This document shows positions 15,882 to 25,551 of a stretch of 64,000 bases of DNA, piece after piece (positions within the stretch are counted from its first letter, which is position 1; every line of letters starts with the position of its first letter). The notes under the pieces are model-generated. The model searched no databases and was not told where the DNA came from. It worked only from the letters and a program-made list of their open reading frames with translations. Location: NCBI RefSeq assembly GCF_001552595.1, contig NZ_BCRM01000002.1, positions 62,001 through 126,000 of the forward strand, given 5' to 3'. Source of the DNA: Rhodococcus erythropolis NBRC 15567. GTDB lineage: Bacteria; Actinomycetota; Actinomycetes; Mycobacteriales; Mycobacteriaceae. A program made the position numbers and the translations under genes.

Positions 15882-18242
15882 TCATTCACGCGAGAGCATC
15901 GCCACTGCTTCGCGTTCGAGGTCGACGTACGGTTCCCCACTGACGTCGATCGCCACCCGGCTGAGCGTTCCACCGGTAAACGCCCATGGTGAGGTACCCG
16001 GGTAGTCGTCGGTCACAGGCTCCCCGCTGTCACGGCCTGCATTGAGCCCTTCGCCGCCGCCGATGCTGAACTTGCCTGGCTGAGTGCGGATTCTGCCCTC
16101 ACCGACTTTACGATCGCCGTAGTAGAGGCCGAGCACCCCGTGCGCAGTGCCCGGCGGATCCTCACCTTCCTTGTCGAAAGTTGCTGCCAAGATTACATTT
16201 TCGCCGATGGGAAGGTCTTCGGTGGCATCGATATTCTGCTGTTCACTGCCGAGGAAGTTGTACACGTAATGCAGTCGGTTGTCCTTGACGTACAGCGAAT
16301 GACCACCGAACCTGCCACCATGAGAGAAGAGCACGCCGGCCGCACCCGGTTCGGCCAAGTCGACAACTGCCCCGATCGAGTATGAACGATTACGAAGGTT
16401 GACAGCGACGGCTTCCGGTACCTCGGCTCCCCCTGGACGGTAGACGTACCGGTTGCGCGGCGGAGCCAGCTGGGGGCGAGGTGTGGTGAGGAGTTCGACG
16501 CCGGACCGATCATCCAGTGGCAGAGCTTGATTGGCGCCGGCCTCGTGGAACCACAACCCCACGAGCTCGGCGAGCCTGCCGGGTTCTTCGCCGGAAAGGT
16601 TCCGGAGCTCGGCTCGGTCCACCTCCGTGTGGTAGAGCTCCCAGGTGTCTTCGGAGAAATGACCCCACCCGCTCAGAGTCGGGTGCGTGGTGACGGCCTT
16701 CCACCCGTCATGCCAAATCCCTCGTCCTCCGAGCATCGAATAGAACTGGGTGTGCTTGGCGGTGGGGATGTTGCCGGCGTCGAAGCTGTACCGCATGCTC
16801 ACGCCTTGGATCGGGTGCTGGGTGTATCCCTTCACCGTGTCTGGCAAGTCGACACCGACGCAGTCGAGCAGAGTCGGGACGACGTCGATGGCATGGTGGT
16901 ACTGATCTCGAATCTCGCCTCGGGCGTCGATGCCCTCCGGCCACGAGATGATGCAGGGGTCGCAGGTTCCGCCGTTGAACGAGTACCGCTTCCACATCTT
17001 GAAGGGCGTGTTGAACGCCATCGCCCACCCGTTGGGATAGTGGTTGTACGTCTCGGTGCTGCCCAACTCGTCCAGCTTTGCCAGGTTCTCGGCGAGGTCG
17101 TCGGGTACCCCGTTCGCGATTTTGTTCTCGTTGACTGAACCGTCGGGTCCGCCCTCACCGCTGGCACCGTTGTCGGAAACCACCACGATGATCGTGTTGT
17201 CCAGCTGCTCGATTTCTTCGAGGTATTCGAGCAGGCGTCCGATCTGATCGTCGCAGTGCGAGAGGAAGCCCGCGTACACCTCCGCCATCCGTGAGAACAG
17301 TCGCTGCTCGTCAGCGGAGAGGGTGTCCCAGGGGCGGGTGAAATCCAGCGGCGGGAACGGTTCGCCGTCAGGTCCGGTGCGGGTGTCAGGAGTGCCTATC
17401 GGGTTGAGTGAGGGCAGAGTCGTGTCGTTCGGGACAAGTCCCATGTCCTTCTGCCTCGCCAGAATCTCATCCCGCATGGCTTCGTACCCTGCGTCGAACC
17501 TGCCCGCGTAGCGATCGGCCCATTCGCGGGGCGCGTGATGTGGAGCGTGTGCGCACCCGGGTGCGTAGTAGAGAAATACAGGCCGGTCCGGAGCTATCGA
17601 CTTCACGTCGCCGATGTATTCGAGCGCTCTGTCGGTGATGTCGACGCTGAAGTGATACCCCTCTTCCGGCGTCGACGGCTGTTCGACGGGGTGGTTGTCG
17701 TGGACGAGGTCGGGATACCACTGATTGGTCTCGGCACCGAGAAAGCCGTAGAACCGCTCGAATCCGCGACCGATCGGCCAATTCCGTTTCGTGGAAGCAA
17801 GATTCATCTCGTCTTCGGCGCAGAGGTGCCATTTCCCGACCATCGCGGTACTGAACCCCTGCTCGACCAGAACCTCGGCGAGCGTGGCACATTCGGGAGG
17901 AATGTGACCGTTCCCGCCGGGAAACCCGACCGCGCACTCACTGATGCAAGCCATTCCGTTGGTCGTGTGGTTCCGGCCGGTGAGCAGACACGATCGCGTC
18001 GGTGAGCACAGCGCTGTGGTGTGCCACTGCCCGTACCGCAATCCGTTGCCCGCGATGCGGTCGATGTTCGGCGTCTCGATCGGTCCCCCGTAGCAACCCA
18101 AGGCGCCGAATCCGACGTCGTCGAGAACGATGTAGAGAATGTTAGGCGTGCCGGCGGCAGCCTTCGGCTGCTCGTACGGGCTCCAGTCGGGAATCGAATC
18201 GCGAATATCGAGGTTGACGACGCCTTTGAATGCGTTGGCCAT
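15882..18242 (-). CDS. Arylsulfatase (type I, formylglycine sulfatase)
   Basis: This 786-residue cytoplasmic-type sulfatase has no signal peptide. The formylglycine site CSPTR is at residues 79-83, the metal-binding DD is at 41-42 in LYIVLDDVGFG, and further metal/substrate motifs are GKWHL and VVVSDNGASGEGG. It hydrolyses sulfate esters and needs a formylglycine-generating enzyme, which is not in this window. The extended C-terminus (from about 560) resembles the long AtsA-type sulfatases of mycobacteria. AAGGAG precedes the ATG. It diverges from a HAD hydrolase often found beside such sulfatases. Confidence 0.92.
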   Translation of the reverse strand: MANAFKGVVNLDIRDSIPDWSPYEQPKAAAGTPNILYIVLDDVGFGALGCYGGPIETPNIDRIAGNGLRYGQWHTTALCSPTRSCLLTGRNHTTNGMACISECAVGFPGGNGHIPPECATLAEVLVEQGFSTAMVGKWHLCAEDEMNLASTKRNWPIGRGFERFYGFLGAETNQWYPDLVHDNHPVEQPSTPEEGYHFSVDITDRALEYIGDVKSIAPDRPVFLYYAPGCAHAPHHAPREWADRYAGRFDAGYEAMRDEILARQKDMGLVPNDTTLPSLNPIGTPDTRTGPDGEPFPPLDFTRPWDTLSADEQRLFSRMAEVYAGFLSHCDDQIGRLLEYLEEIEQLDNTIIVVVSDNGASGEGGPDGSVNENKIANGVPDDLAENLAKLDELGSTETYNHYPNGWAMAFNTPFKMWKRYSFNGGTCDPCIISWPEGIDARGEIRDQYHHAIDVVPTLLDCVGVDLPDTVKGYTQHPIQGVSMRYSFDAGNIPTAKHTQFYSMLGGRGIWHDGWKAVTTHPTLSGWGHFSEDTWELYHTEVDRAELRNLSGEEPGRLAELVGLWFHEAGANQALPLDDRSGVELLTTPRPQLAPPRNRYVYRPGGAEVPEAVAVNLRNRSYSIGAVVDLAEPGAAGVLFSHGGRFGGHSLYVKDNRLHYVYNFLGSEQQNIDATEDLPIGENVILAATFDKEGEDPPGTAHGVLGLYYGDRKVGEGRIRTQPGKFSIGGGEGLNAGRDSGEPVTDDYPGTSPWAFTGGTLSRVAIDVSGEPYVDLEREAVAMLSRE

Positions 18243-18419
18243 GACCTGGCTCCTTGTAGGTGATCTGAATGCCAGCCTCTACGGCTGCATGGTCAATCGC
18301 ATACCCCGATTGTGCTCACCGAAGCGCTGTCGCCCGAAATGGGCGATGCCATCTTCGGCAGGAGGTCCGAGTATGAAAGTGCCGGGTCTGTCATCGCCTC
18401 ACTGGAAGCCAGGGACCAC

Positions 18420-19397
18420 ATGAGCAGTCAATTCGTTGAAGCCTCCACCTCCGATAACTCTGACCCGCTTCCGAGCTGGCAGGACGGCACGCCGAAACAG
18501 GCCATCAGGCAATTCGTCGAACGCGCGACGACTGAGGGAAGTCCGGACGAAATCGCACCGGAAGACCGGATCGCAGTCTTCGACAACGACGGAACCCTGT
18601 GGTGTGAGAAGCCGATGCCGATCCAACTCGACTTCATCTTGCGCCGCCTCGTCGAGATGACCAACCAGGATCCGACTCTTCGCAACCGTCAACCGTGGCA
18701 GGCGGCGTTCGAACAGGACTACGTCTGGTTGAACGATGTGATCTCGAAGCACTATCGCGGCGACGACAGCGCACTGAAGGTGCTCGCGGCCGGTGTCCTG
18801 GCGGCATTCGCCGAAGTCACAGTCGACGAATTCGAAACCCACGCCGATACCTACCTGCGCACTGCTTCGCATCCCACTCTCGATCGCAAGTATTTGCACT
18901 GCAGCTATTCGCCCATGGTGGAGTTGCTCGATTACCTTGCTGCCAAAGGCTTCTCCAACTACATAGTCTCTGGCGGCGGACGTGATTTCATGCGGCCGAT
19001 CAGTCAGGAGGTCTACGGCATCCCCCGAGATCGCGTCATCGGCAGCGGCGTGGCATTGACGTGGAAGGACGACGGCCACAGCGGCACGATCCTTCGTCAG
19101 CCCCAAACCGATGTCGTCGACGACGGGCCGGCCAAGCCCGTACAGATATGGAACCGAATCGGCCGACGACCTGTCATCGCGGCCGGAAACAGCAACGGTG
19201 ACCTACCGATGTTGCAGTTCGCCGAACACCCGAACATTCCGGCACTTCGTCTTCTGGTGCTCCATGACGATCTGGAACGCGAGTTCGACTACGTGGACGG
19301 AGCCGAGCACGCACTCAACGTCTCGCGCGCAAACGGGTGGACAGTGGTGAGCATCAAAAACGACTGGAAGGCAGTCTTCGAACCACTCGCCGAATGA
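18420..19397 (+). CDS. HAD-superfamily hydrolase
   Basis: This is 325 residues from the ATG at 18420; an in-frame start at 18312 is less likely. HAD motif I DNDGT is at residues 55-59, with a following TL. Motif II lies in YIVSGGGRDFMRP, and motif IV GNSNGDLPML near residue 255. It is probably a phosphatase of the haloacid-dehalogenase group acting on an unknown substrate. It is divergent from the arylsulfatase and is followed 12 bp later by a coiled-coil protein gene on the same strand. Confidence 0.85.
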   Translation: MSSQFVEASTSDNSDPLPSWQDGTPKQAIRQFVERATTEGSPDEIAPEDRIAVFDNDGTLWCEKPMPIQLDFILRRLVEMTNQDPTLRNRQPWQAAFEQDYVWLNDVISKHYRGDDSALKVLAAGVLAAFAEVTVDEFETHADTYLRTASHPTLDRKYLHCSYSPMVELLDYLAAKGFSNYIVSGGGRDFMRPISQEVYGIPRDRVIGSGVALTWKDDGHSGTILRQPQTDVVDDGPAKPVQIWNRIGRRPVIAAGNSNGDLPMLQFAEHPNIPALRLLVLHDDLEREFDYVDGAEHALNVSRANGWTVVSIKNDWKAVFEPLAE

Positions 19398-19409
19398 CAG
19401 TATGGACGT

Positions 19410-20276
19410 GTGACCCTCGATGATGTCGCCGACGAACTCTACGGCCTCGACCCCGGCGAGTTCGTCGAGGCGCGTACAAAGCATGTGAAGGCTGCCCGGG
19501 AGGACAACGACCGCACACTGGCCGCGGAGATCGGAAAACTTCGGAAGCCAACCACCGTGGGATGGTTGGTCAATCTCATTTCGCGCAATCTATCCAAAGA
19601 TCTGGATGCACTTCTCGCGCTTGGCGAATCGCTACGCGACGCCCAACGCCATCTCTCAGGTCAGGACTTGCGACGGCTGACGACACAGAGGCAGCAGGTG
19701 GTGCGAAGTCTCGCCCACAAATCCGGTGAGATCGCGGCTTCGCGTGGAAAGAATGCCGGCGAGGATGCGTTACGTGATGTCGCGCAGACCCTCAATGCCG
19801 CCCTGTCCGACGAGGAGACTGCCGCGCAGGTCCGACTCGGACGAGTTGTTACCGCTGCCAGTTACAGCGGTTTCGGGCCGGCGGGACTTGCTGTAGTGGA
19901 GGAGGATTCCGTACAAGATGCCCCTGCGATCCACACCGAAGACAGCGCTCCGGCCAAATCCACTGCTCCGGATCGCAAGGCCGAACAAGCCAAGGCGAAA
20001 GCAGAATTGACGGAAGCCAGGGCAGACCTCGAGAAAATCCGACGACGGGTCAAGGCCGAGACCGCCCAGTTCGAGGATGCCAGGTCAAAGCTGTCCGACC
20101 TCGACCGCCGCATCGAAGAACTCCGCGCCGATCTCGAACACGCAGAACAGGAACGACAGTTCGCCAAGAACACCGAGAAGGCTGCCGGTGTCGCGGTTCG
20201 AGAGTCCGAGGATGAGCTTCGCGAGGCCGAGCGCCGGGTCGACGAAGCAGAAGAGGGCCTTGACGAGACGGAATGA
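19410..20276 (+). CDS. Coiled-coil protein of unknown function
   Basis: This 288-residue soluble protein has a GTG start. The N-terminal 150 residues are helical (LYGLDPGEFVEARTKHVKAA, GKLRKPTTVGWLVN). The region from about 190 to 288 is a nearly continuous charged heptad stretch (AELTEARADLEKIRRRVKAE through LREAERRVDEAEEG). The same N-terminal wording occurs in actinobacterial hypothetical proteins, but no function is known. It follows the HAD gene closely and may be cotranscribed. Confidence 0.75.
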   Translation: MTLDDVADELYGLDPGEFVEARTKHVKAAREDNDRTLAAEIGKLRKPTTVGWLVNLISRNLSKDLDALLALGESLRDAQRHLSGQDLRRLTTQRQQVVRSLAHKSGEIAASRGKNAGEDALRDVAQTLNAALSDEETAAQVRLGRVVTAASYSGFGPAGLAVVEEDSVQDAPAIHTEDSAPAKSTAPDRKAEQAKAKAELTEARADLEKIRRRVKAETAQFEDARSKLSDLDRRIEELRADLEHAEQERQFAKNTEKAAGVAVRESEDELREAERRVDEAEEGLDETE

Positions 20277-20331
20277 GTTGCACGTTCGGAGATCTTGACC
20301 TCTACAGCAGTTCAGGTTCTAGCGTGATTTC

Positions 20332-20745
20332 ATGACATTCACCCGAATCGAACTCGACTACCTGGCCACACAGACTCTCGGACGCCTCGCGACGGTTCAA
20401 CGGAATGGAACGCTGCAAGTCAGTCCGGTCGGATTCCACTACAACCCGGATACAGCCACGATCGACATCAGCGGTTACAACATGACGGGCAGCCGTAAGT
20501 TTCACAACGTCGCGGAGAACGGGCGGGTCGCGTTTGTCGTGGACGACATCGCATCTGTAGATCCATGTCGGGTCAGGTGTGTCGAAATCCGTGGACGGGC
20601 AGAGGCTTTGGATGTTACGGGTGCTGGTGCGCATGGTCTCGACGCACCGATCATCCGTATCCACCCCGAACGCATCATCAGCTTCGGCCTCGACGACAAA
20701 GAACTGGACGTCCACCAGTTGGTCGTGAACGGACGTGACGTCTGA
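20332..20745 (+). CDS. PPOX-class F420-dependent oxidoreductase
   Basis: This 137-residue split-barrel flavin/F420-binding protein shows ATVQRNGTLQVSPVGFHYNP, GYNMTGSRKFHNVAENGRV and a C-terminal IRIHPERIISFGLDD. It fits the actinobacterial PPOX/F420 families (FDOR-B type), which reduce unsaturated bonds or bind deazaflavin cofactors. Substrate is unknown. It stands between the coiled-coil gene and the convergent acyltransferase. Confidence 0.85.
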   Translation: MTFTRIELDYLATQTLGRLATVQRNGTLQVSPVGFHYNPDTATIDISGYNMTGSRKFHNVAENGRVAFVVDDIASVDPCRVRCVEIRGRAEALDVTGAGAHGLDAPIIRIHPERIISFGLDDKELDVHQLVVNGRDV

Positions 20746-20763
20746 ATGCCCAAATCGAATTGA

Positions 20764-22140
20764 TCAGCCTGCGGCGGCTTCTAGTTCACTCAGTGATTCC
20801 TCGAGGTGACCGAGAAGCCGCTGCAGGTGCGGAACATTGCGGCGGCAACCGACGAGACCGAACTGCATGGTGTCCGCATAGCCGATGACGGTGATGTTCA
20901 TTGCCTGCCCGTCCAACGGAATCGATGCCGGATAGCAGCTCTCGAGCTTCGCGCCGTTCCAGTATCGCGTCGTCGTCGGGCCGGGCACGTTGGAAATCAC
21001 CAGATTGAAGACTGGGCGCCCAGTGATCAGTCGGGATGAACCAGGGATCAGCGGCAACCCGAGGCCCGCGACGTTCAATGCACTGAGCGCCGTGATCTGA
21101 AGGGGCGTCAGGCCCGACATCAGGGACTTGGCGCTACTCATCGAGTCGTGAACTCTCTGAAGTCTGGCCGCCGGATCCGCCAATTCGGTTGCCAGATCAC
21201 ACAACACCGCACCTACGGCATTGCCGGAAGCCTCACCCTCAGTGCCTTTACGAAGTGATACCGGCACCATCGCGATCAACGGTTTGTCCGGCAACTCGTC
21301 CAGTTCGATCAGGTATCGCCGTAGCGCGCCCGCGCACATAGCCAACACCGCATCGTTGAGCGTCACGTCTGCAACGCAACTGACCTTGCGCAGGCGCTCG
21401 ATCGGCCACGACTGCGCGGCGACACGCCTCGCGCCGGCGATCGGGACGTTGAAGATCGATTTCGGAGCAGCAAACGGCAACGGTGCGACGTGGTCCTTCA
21501 CTGCCGAGGCAGCGGCGTTCACTATCGCAGGGCCCACCCCGACCACATCTTGCACGGTCTCGATCACGGAGCCCACCCGCCTCTGCAGGTCCAGCCCGCG
21601 ACTGGCTCGAACCCGCCCCGAAGAAGGTCGCTGCGCCCACGGAGGCAACGATTCTCGATCGAGCGGGTCCGACGAGAGGCTGCGGTACCACGCCTGAACA
21701 GCAGACACACCATCCATGAGTGCATGGTGCGTCTTCATGTACACGGCAACTCGGCCGTCGGCGAGACCTTCGATCACATACGCCTCCCACAGCGGCCGAT
21801 GCCGATCGAGCAGCGTGCCGTGGAGCATGGAGGTCAGCTCGAGCAATTCGCGGACTCGTCCCGGCTTGGGCAGCGCGAGCAACCGGACGTGATACTCGAG
21901 ATCGACATCCGTGTCTTCCGTCCAACGCACCGGCGCGAAGTTCGACAAGAACTGCACCGGCTTGCGGCGGAAGAGGGGGCGAATCGAGTCGACGTCGGTG
22001 AGCGAACGGTAGAGCGACCTGGCGAATTCGCCGTCATCTCCTTCCGGCGGAACGAAAAGCGACAGTCCACCGACGTGCATGGGATGCTCTCGTGACTCCA
22101 TCAGCAGGAACATCGAGTCGAGCGGCAGCATCAGCGTCAT
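20764..22140 (-). CDS. Wax ester synthase/diacylglycerol O-acyltransferase (WS/DGAT)
   Basis: This is 458 residues from MTLMLPLDSMFLLMESREHP (ATG 22140). The longer frame (22446) adds 102 unrelated residues. The catalytic HHALMDG is at residues 138-144 (HHxxxDG), the PLW motif is near 116, and the family NVPGP is near the C-terminus. These enzymes join fatty acyl-CoA to diacylglycerol or fatty alcohols at the membrane to make storage lipid, a marked trait of rhodococci. Rhodococcus genomes carry many copies, and which substrate this one prefers cannot be read. Confidence 0.92.
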   Translation of the reverse strand: MTLMLPLDSMFLLMESREHPMHVGGLSLFVPPEGDDGEFARSLYRSLTDVDSIRPLFRRKPVQFLSNFAPVRWTEDTDVDLEYHVRLLALPKPGRVRELLELTSMLHGTLLDRHRPLWEAYVIEGLADGRVAVYMKTHHALMDGVSAVQAWYRSLSSDPLDRESLPPWAQRPSSGRVRASRGLDLQRRVGSVIETVQDVVGVGPAIVNAAASAVKDHVAPLPFAAPKSIFNVPIAGARRVAAQSWPIERLRKVSCVADVTLNDAVLAMCAGALRRYLIELDELPDKPLIAMVPVSLRKGTEGEASGNAVGAVLCDLATELADPAARLQRVHDSMSSAKSLMSGLTPLQITALSALNVAGLGLPLIPGSSRLITGRPVFNLVISNVPGPTTTRYWNGAKLESCYPASIPLDGQAMNITVIGYADTMQFGLVGCRRNVPHLQRLLGHLEESLSELEAAAG

Positions 22141-22509
22141 GGCGATCCGTTCTCTCGGGCAGCTGCCCGGAGTACCGATCAGCCGCTGTTCGACAAAGTT
22201 ACTCGCCCTGACTTCCCTCATTGGCGACTCCGACAAAACATTGCCCCCTCGATTTCGACAGGAGTCCGATATTCCCGTCGACGAACGCCTTTTCGGGTCG
22301 TAGCACCTCACAGAGATTCGTGGGTGAATGACGAGACACAGAGCACTGCAACAAATTTCAATCCTCACAGCCACAAGTAGTAGCGAAGGCGATCGCAGTA
22401 ATACTTTTGTCGGAATTGTTTCAAATTGTCTGTACATCCAAGTCACACGTGACTACCGTCACTCATCATCACAATCCCGACTGGTCGGTTGTAACCAAAG
22501 GAGAAATAC
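22141..22509. other. Intergenic region before the secreted-protein cluster
   Basis: This 369-bp gap between divergent genes becomes more AT-rich toward the right. I see no gene. It ends with AAGGAG (22498-22503) serving the ATG at 22510. Confidence 0.4.
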
Positions 22510-23382
22510 ATGTCCCGACGTTCGACGTCGCGTGGGCTTTTCGGCGCACTCGCCACCGCAACTGTGTTCGCCACCGTCACAGCGGTGGGAAGCCTGTCAG
22601 CAAGCATTGCAGGAGCCGCCCCGGCAGCGGAGATCCCCTTCGGCGGTTGGGATTCATGTCCGATCGACAATCCCGAGACCAGCACCTGTATGGACGTCAC
22701 GGTTACCGGCGGAAACATGAAGATCGGCAAGCTTTCCGTCGGCATTCCCGCCGGGGCGATGCGCATCGCAGGCGGAGTTGCATACCGGGAGAATCCAGAG
22801 GCTGAATTCGGATTCGACCAAGTCTTCATCCCACCGAACGACAACAGTCGGGGGATCTACGCCGAACCTATCGACATCCCCGGGGGCGCACTCGGAATCG
22901 ACCTACCATTCAACAATCTCTTCGGACTGAACAAGGCCTCGGCCACCGTCGAGTCGACGTCTGCACTCCCCACCGTGGATGCATTTCAGCTTGGCGTGAA
23001 GCTACCCGTCAAATTGAAGATCGCGAACCCTCTCCTCGGCGGCAAATGCTACCTGGGCTCGGACAGCAACCCCGTTCAACTCAACTTGGATGTGACCGAA
23101 TACGGCGTCCTCGAAGAGGTTCCAGGTTTCCCGGATACTGCCGTCGTTCGAAACACCGGGCACACCGGACAGCCCTTCGCCGTCCCGACAGCTTCCGGAT
23201 GTGGCCCGTTCGGCGTTCTGAATCCAATCGTCAACTGGCGCGCCGGGCTTCCCTCGTCCACCACGTCCAACTCCCTCGCCACGACGAGTGACGTCTACAA
23301 CATCGGTGCCGACAGCCTCAGGCCACAGCCGGCCGGCTCACCCGAACCCGCTGCCGTCATTGCCGAACGTAGCGCCAACTAG
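22510..23382 (+). CDS. Secreted protein of unknown function, tandem copy 1
   Basis: This 290-residue protein has a signal peptide of about 37 residues (ends ASIAGAAPA). The mature part shares long blocks with the next gene: PFGGW..CPI.NPETSTC, IAGGVAYRENP, LPTVDAFQLGV, EEVPGFPDTA and NIGADSLR. Four or more conserved cysteines suggest disulfides. No catalytic motif is evident. It is probably an extracellular or envelope protein. Compared with its partner it has an extra Pro/Ala-rich tail of about 17 residues. AAGGAG precedes the start. Confidence 0.8.
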   Translation: MSRRSTSRGLFGALATATVFATVTAVGSLSASIAGAAPAAEIPFGGWDSCPIDNPETSTCMDVTVTGGNMKIGKLSVGIPAGAMRIAGGVAYRENPEAEFGFDQVFIPPNDNSRGIYAEPIDIPGGALGIDLPFNNLFGLNKASATVESTSALPTVDAFQLGVKLPVKLKIANPLLGGKCYLGSDSNPVQLNLDVTEYGVLEEVPGFPDTAVVRNTGHTGQPFAVPTASGCGPFGVLNPIVNWRAGLPSSTTSNSLATTSDVYNIGADSLRPQPAGSPEPAAVIAERSAN

Positions 23383-23452
23383 CAATCCAACCCACTGCCA
23401 CAGAACCGTCATCGACGACAGATTGCCACCTCGAAACGGAGTTCACTTGTCC

Positions 23453-24241
23453 ATGCGCACAATACGATTCAGAGCCACGCTCGCCGTCGTCGCAGCGGGA
23501 GTCCTCACTCTCGGGGCGGCGTCAACCGCGACGGCGGCCCCGCTGCCCAATGCGCCGTTCGGGGGCTGGGGAAAGTGCCCGATAGCAAATCCGGAGACAA
23601 GCACCTGTGTCGACGTCGTCGTCAAAGGCGGCGAAATGAACATCAACGGGCTCAAAGTACCGATTCCTTCCGGCTCGTTGAATATCGCCGGCGGTGTCGC
23701 CTATCGCGAGAACCCCGACGCAGAATTCGGGTTCGACCAGATCTTCATTCCTCCCACTGACGGCACCAAAGGCGTCTATTCCAGCCCCATCGAGGTACCA
23801 GGAGGAATCTTCGGGCTCGGTATACCGTTCCCCGGCGGCTTGACCACCATCAAGGCAACAGTCGAACCGGTCGCGTTGCCGACAGTCGACGCATTCCAAC
23901 TCGGTGTCACACTTCCGGCAAGATTGAAGATCTCCAACCCCTTGCTGGGCGGCAACTGCTATCTGGGTTCTGCGAGCAACCCGATCATGTTCAAACTCGG
24001 AGTGTCCGAAAATGGTGTCCTGGAGGAAGTTCCAGGATTTCCGGATACCGCCGCCGTCAGAAACGTGACGCACGCCGACCAGACGTTCGCGGTACCGGGC
24101 GCATCTGGATGCGGACTGTTCGGCGCATTGAATTGGGCAGTCAATCTTCGCGCCAACGTTCCGTCTTCGAGTGGTCACAACTCGTTGACCACCACAAGCG
24201 ATGTGTTCAACATCGGCGCCGACAGCCTGCGGACGCAGTAG
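23453..24241 (+). CDS. Secreted protein of unknown function, tandem copy 2
   Basis: This is 262 residues from [16 protein letters not shown] (ATG 23453); a TTG two codons earlier is also possible, with GGAG upstream. Signal peptide cleavage is likely after STATAAP. It is a clear paralogue of the preceding protein over the whole mature length, with the same cysteine positions (CPIANPETSTC, GNCYLGS, SGCGLFG). It arose by tandem duplication. No enzyme motif is seen. Confidence 0.8.
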   Translation: MRTIRFRATLAVVAAGVLTLGAASTATAAPLPNAPFGGWGKCPIANPETSTCVDVVVKGGEMNINGLKVPIPSGSLNIAGGVAYRENPDAEFGFDQIFIPPTDGTKGVYSSPIEVPGGIFGLGIPFPGGLTTIKATVEPVALPTVDAFQLGVTLPARLKISNPLLGGNCYLGSASNPIMFKLGVSENGVLEEVPGFPDTAAVRNVTHADQTFAVPGASGCGLFGALNWAVNLRANVPSSSGHNSLTTTSDVFNIGADSLRTQ

Positions 24242-24290
24242 AGCAAGCACCGGCGACTCACGAAGTATCACCGACAACAAGGAGATATCG

Positions 24291-24905
24291 ATGTCCCATG
24301 CAGTTCGCCGCACCACCTTCGTCACAGCTGCCGCAGTAGCCGCGATCGCGGTCGCAGCCGGCACCGCTTCGGCTTCGACCGTCGTCACTCCCGCGGGACA
24401 AGCCGTGACTGCCTCGAGCAGCAATCTCAGTATCAAGACTGGCACGATCACGCTTACCTGCTCCAGCACGACGGGATCCGGAACCATCCCAGCGGCGCCG
24501 GGTAACTCCACCACCGGCACGGGCGGGATCAACGTAAACATCGGCACCCCCAGCCTGACCGGGTGCAAGGCTAACGGCCTACCCGCTGTGGTCACGACCT
24601 CCGGCTCGTGGCTATTGAACGTCTCGGCAGACACCGGATCGGCTCAGGGATCCCTGGTCATTCCTGCAGGAGGCGCAGTCGTCACGATGCCCGGATCCAC
24701 GTGCACAGTCACCGTCGGGGCCAGCACTATCGGACCGCTGCCATTCGATATTCCCAACCAGCGCGTCGTGGCAAGCAACACCGGCACTGTGAACTACACG
24801 CGTACCGGCACCGGGCCCGTCTGCCCCGCCGCGGCCACTGGCACGGCAACCATGTCCGGCACACTGCAGTTCGCATCGGCCACACCGATCAACGTGACAC
24901 CGTGA
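24291..24905 (+). CDS. Secreted Thr/Ser/Gly-rich protein of unknown function
   Basis: This is 204 residues from ATG 24291, with AAGGAG seven bases upstream. A signal peptide ends at about TASAST. The mature protein is low in charge and rich in Thr, Ser, Gly and Ala, with beta-prone repeats (GTITLTCSSTTGSGTI, SGTLQFASATPINV) and three or four cysteines. It is unrelated in sequence to the two tandem genes before it but lies 49 bp after them, so it is likely coexpressed. A cell-surface or matrix role is a guess. Confidence 0.75.
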   Translation: MSHAVRRTTFVTAAAVAAIAVAAGTASASTVVTPAGQAVTASSSNLSIKTGTITLTCSSTTGSGTIPAAPGNSTTGTGGINVNIGTPSLTGCKANGLPAVVTTSGSWLLNVSADTGSAQGSLVIPAGGAVVTMPGSTCTVTVGASTIGPLPFDIPNQRVVASNTGTVNYTRTGTGPVCPAAATGTATMSGTLQFASATPINVTP

Positions 24906-24930
24906 CGATCGACAGCTAGACAATAGGGCT

Positions 24931-24966
24931 CGTTGGGGGATCGACGCTTCCGCCGCTCCCCCAACG
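24931..24966 (+). terminator. Hairpin terminator after the secreted-protein cluster
   Basis: Perfect 10-bp arms CGTTGGGGGA and TCCCCCAACG enclose a 16-nt loop, 25 bp after the stop at 24905. No T tract follows. Confidence 0.65.
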
Positions 24967-25030
24967 AACGTCCTATGGACCGAGTCAGCACACGATCACC
25001 ATCGGTTGCGCCACGAAGCGGACCGGCGCA

Positions 25031-25489
25031 TTATCCATCTCCTGCTTCGGTGGCGTCGAGTAACGCACCGAGGGCGCGGTGGAGCTCGGCCAGTTCCCGC
25101 CCACCGGTTTTCGTCAGCACTTCCGTATTCTTTGCATCCAATTGGCGGACAATGTCTTTAGCGAGTTCTATGACTCGTTTCCCCTCGTCACTGAGATCGA
25201 GGCAAACGGCTCTCGCATCGCGACTGTCTCGTTCGCTGACAACAAACCCGCTCTTCTCCAACGCTCGCACGAGCTTGGATATGTAGATTCGCTGCAACCC
25301 CGTGTGCGCGGCGAGTTCTCGCTGACTAGGCCTCTCCCCCGCACTCACCAGACCATGGAGAGACGCGAGCACCGAATACTGGGCGTGGGTCAACCCGAGG
25401 TGCGCGATCGCTCGGTCAACCCCCGCCCGCCAGCGCAAGCCAAGGTGCCACACCAGCGACCCCGTCGTCCATATTTCTCGATCTTGCAT
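25031..25489 (-). CDS. MarR-family transcriptional regulator
   Basis: This 152-residue winged HTH has GLTHAQYSVLASLHGL, the recognition part SQRELAAHTGLQRIYISKLV and the wing SGFVVSERDSRDARAVCLDL. It diverges from the haloalkane dehalogenase with 62 bp between the starts, which suggests that it controls that gene and itself. Repeats in the gap (25491-25541) are candidate operators. The inducing ligand is unknown but could be the dehalogenase substrate. Confidence 0.88.
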   Translation of the reverse strand: MQDREIWTTGSLVWHLGLRWRAGVDRAIAHLGLTHAQYSVLASLHGLVSAGERPSQRELAAHTGLQRIYISKLVRALEKSGFVVSERDSRDARAVCLDLSDEGKRVIELAKDIVRQLDAKNTEVLTKTGGRELAELHRALGALLDATEAGDG

Positions 25490-25490
25490 T

Positions 25491-25541
25491 CAAATAGAAT
25501 ACATGGCTACTATCTAAATTAGGGTACATGGAAACTATTTG
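25491..25541. promoter_or_regulatory. Candidate MarR operator: direct and inverted repeats
   Basis: TACATGGCTACTAT (25500-25513) recurs as TACATGGAAACTAT (25525-25538), 12 of 14 identical and 25 bp apart. CAAATAG (25491-25497) is mirrored by CTATTTG (25535-25541). All lie in the 62-bp gap between divergent starts. Confidence 0.45.
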
Positions 25542-25551
25542 AGGAGTCGCA

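Noticed and set aside
20764-22446. Start of the WS/DGAT at 22446
   Set aside because: The additional 102 residues are unlike the family, whose N-terminus begins at the LPLDSMF segment right after 22140.
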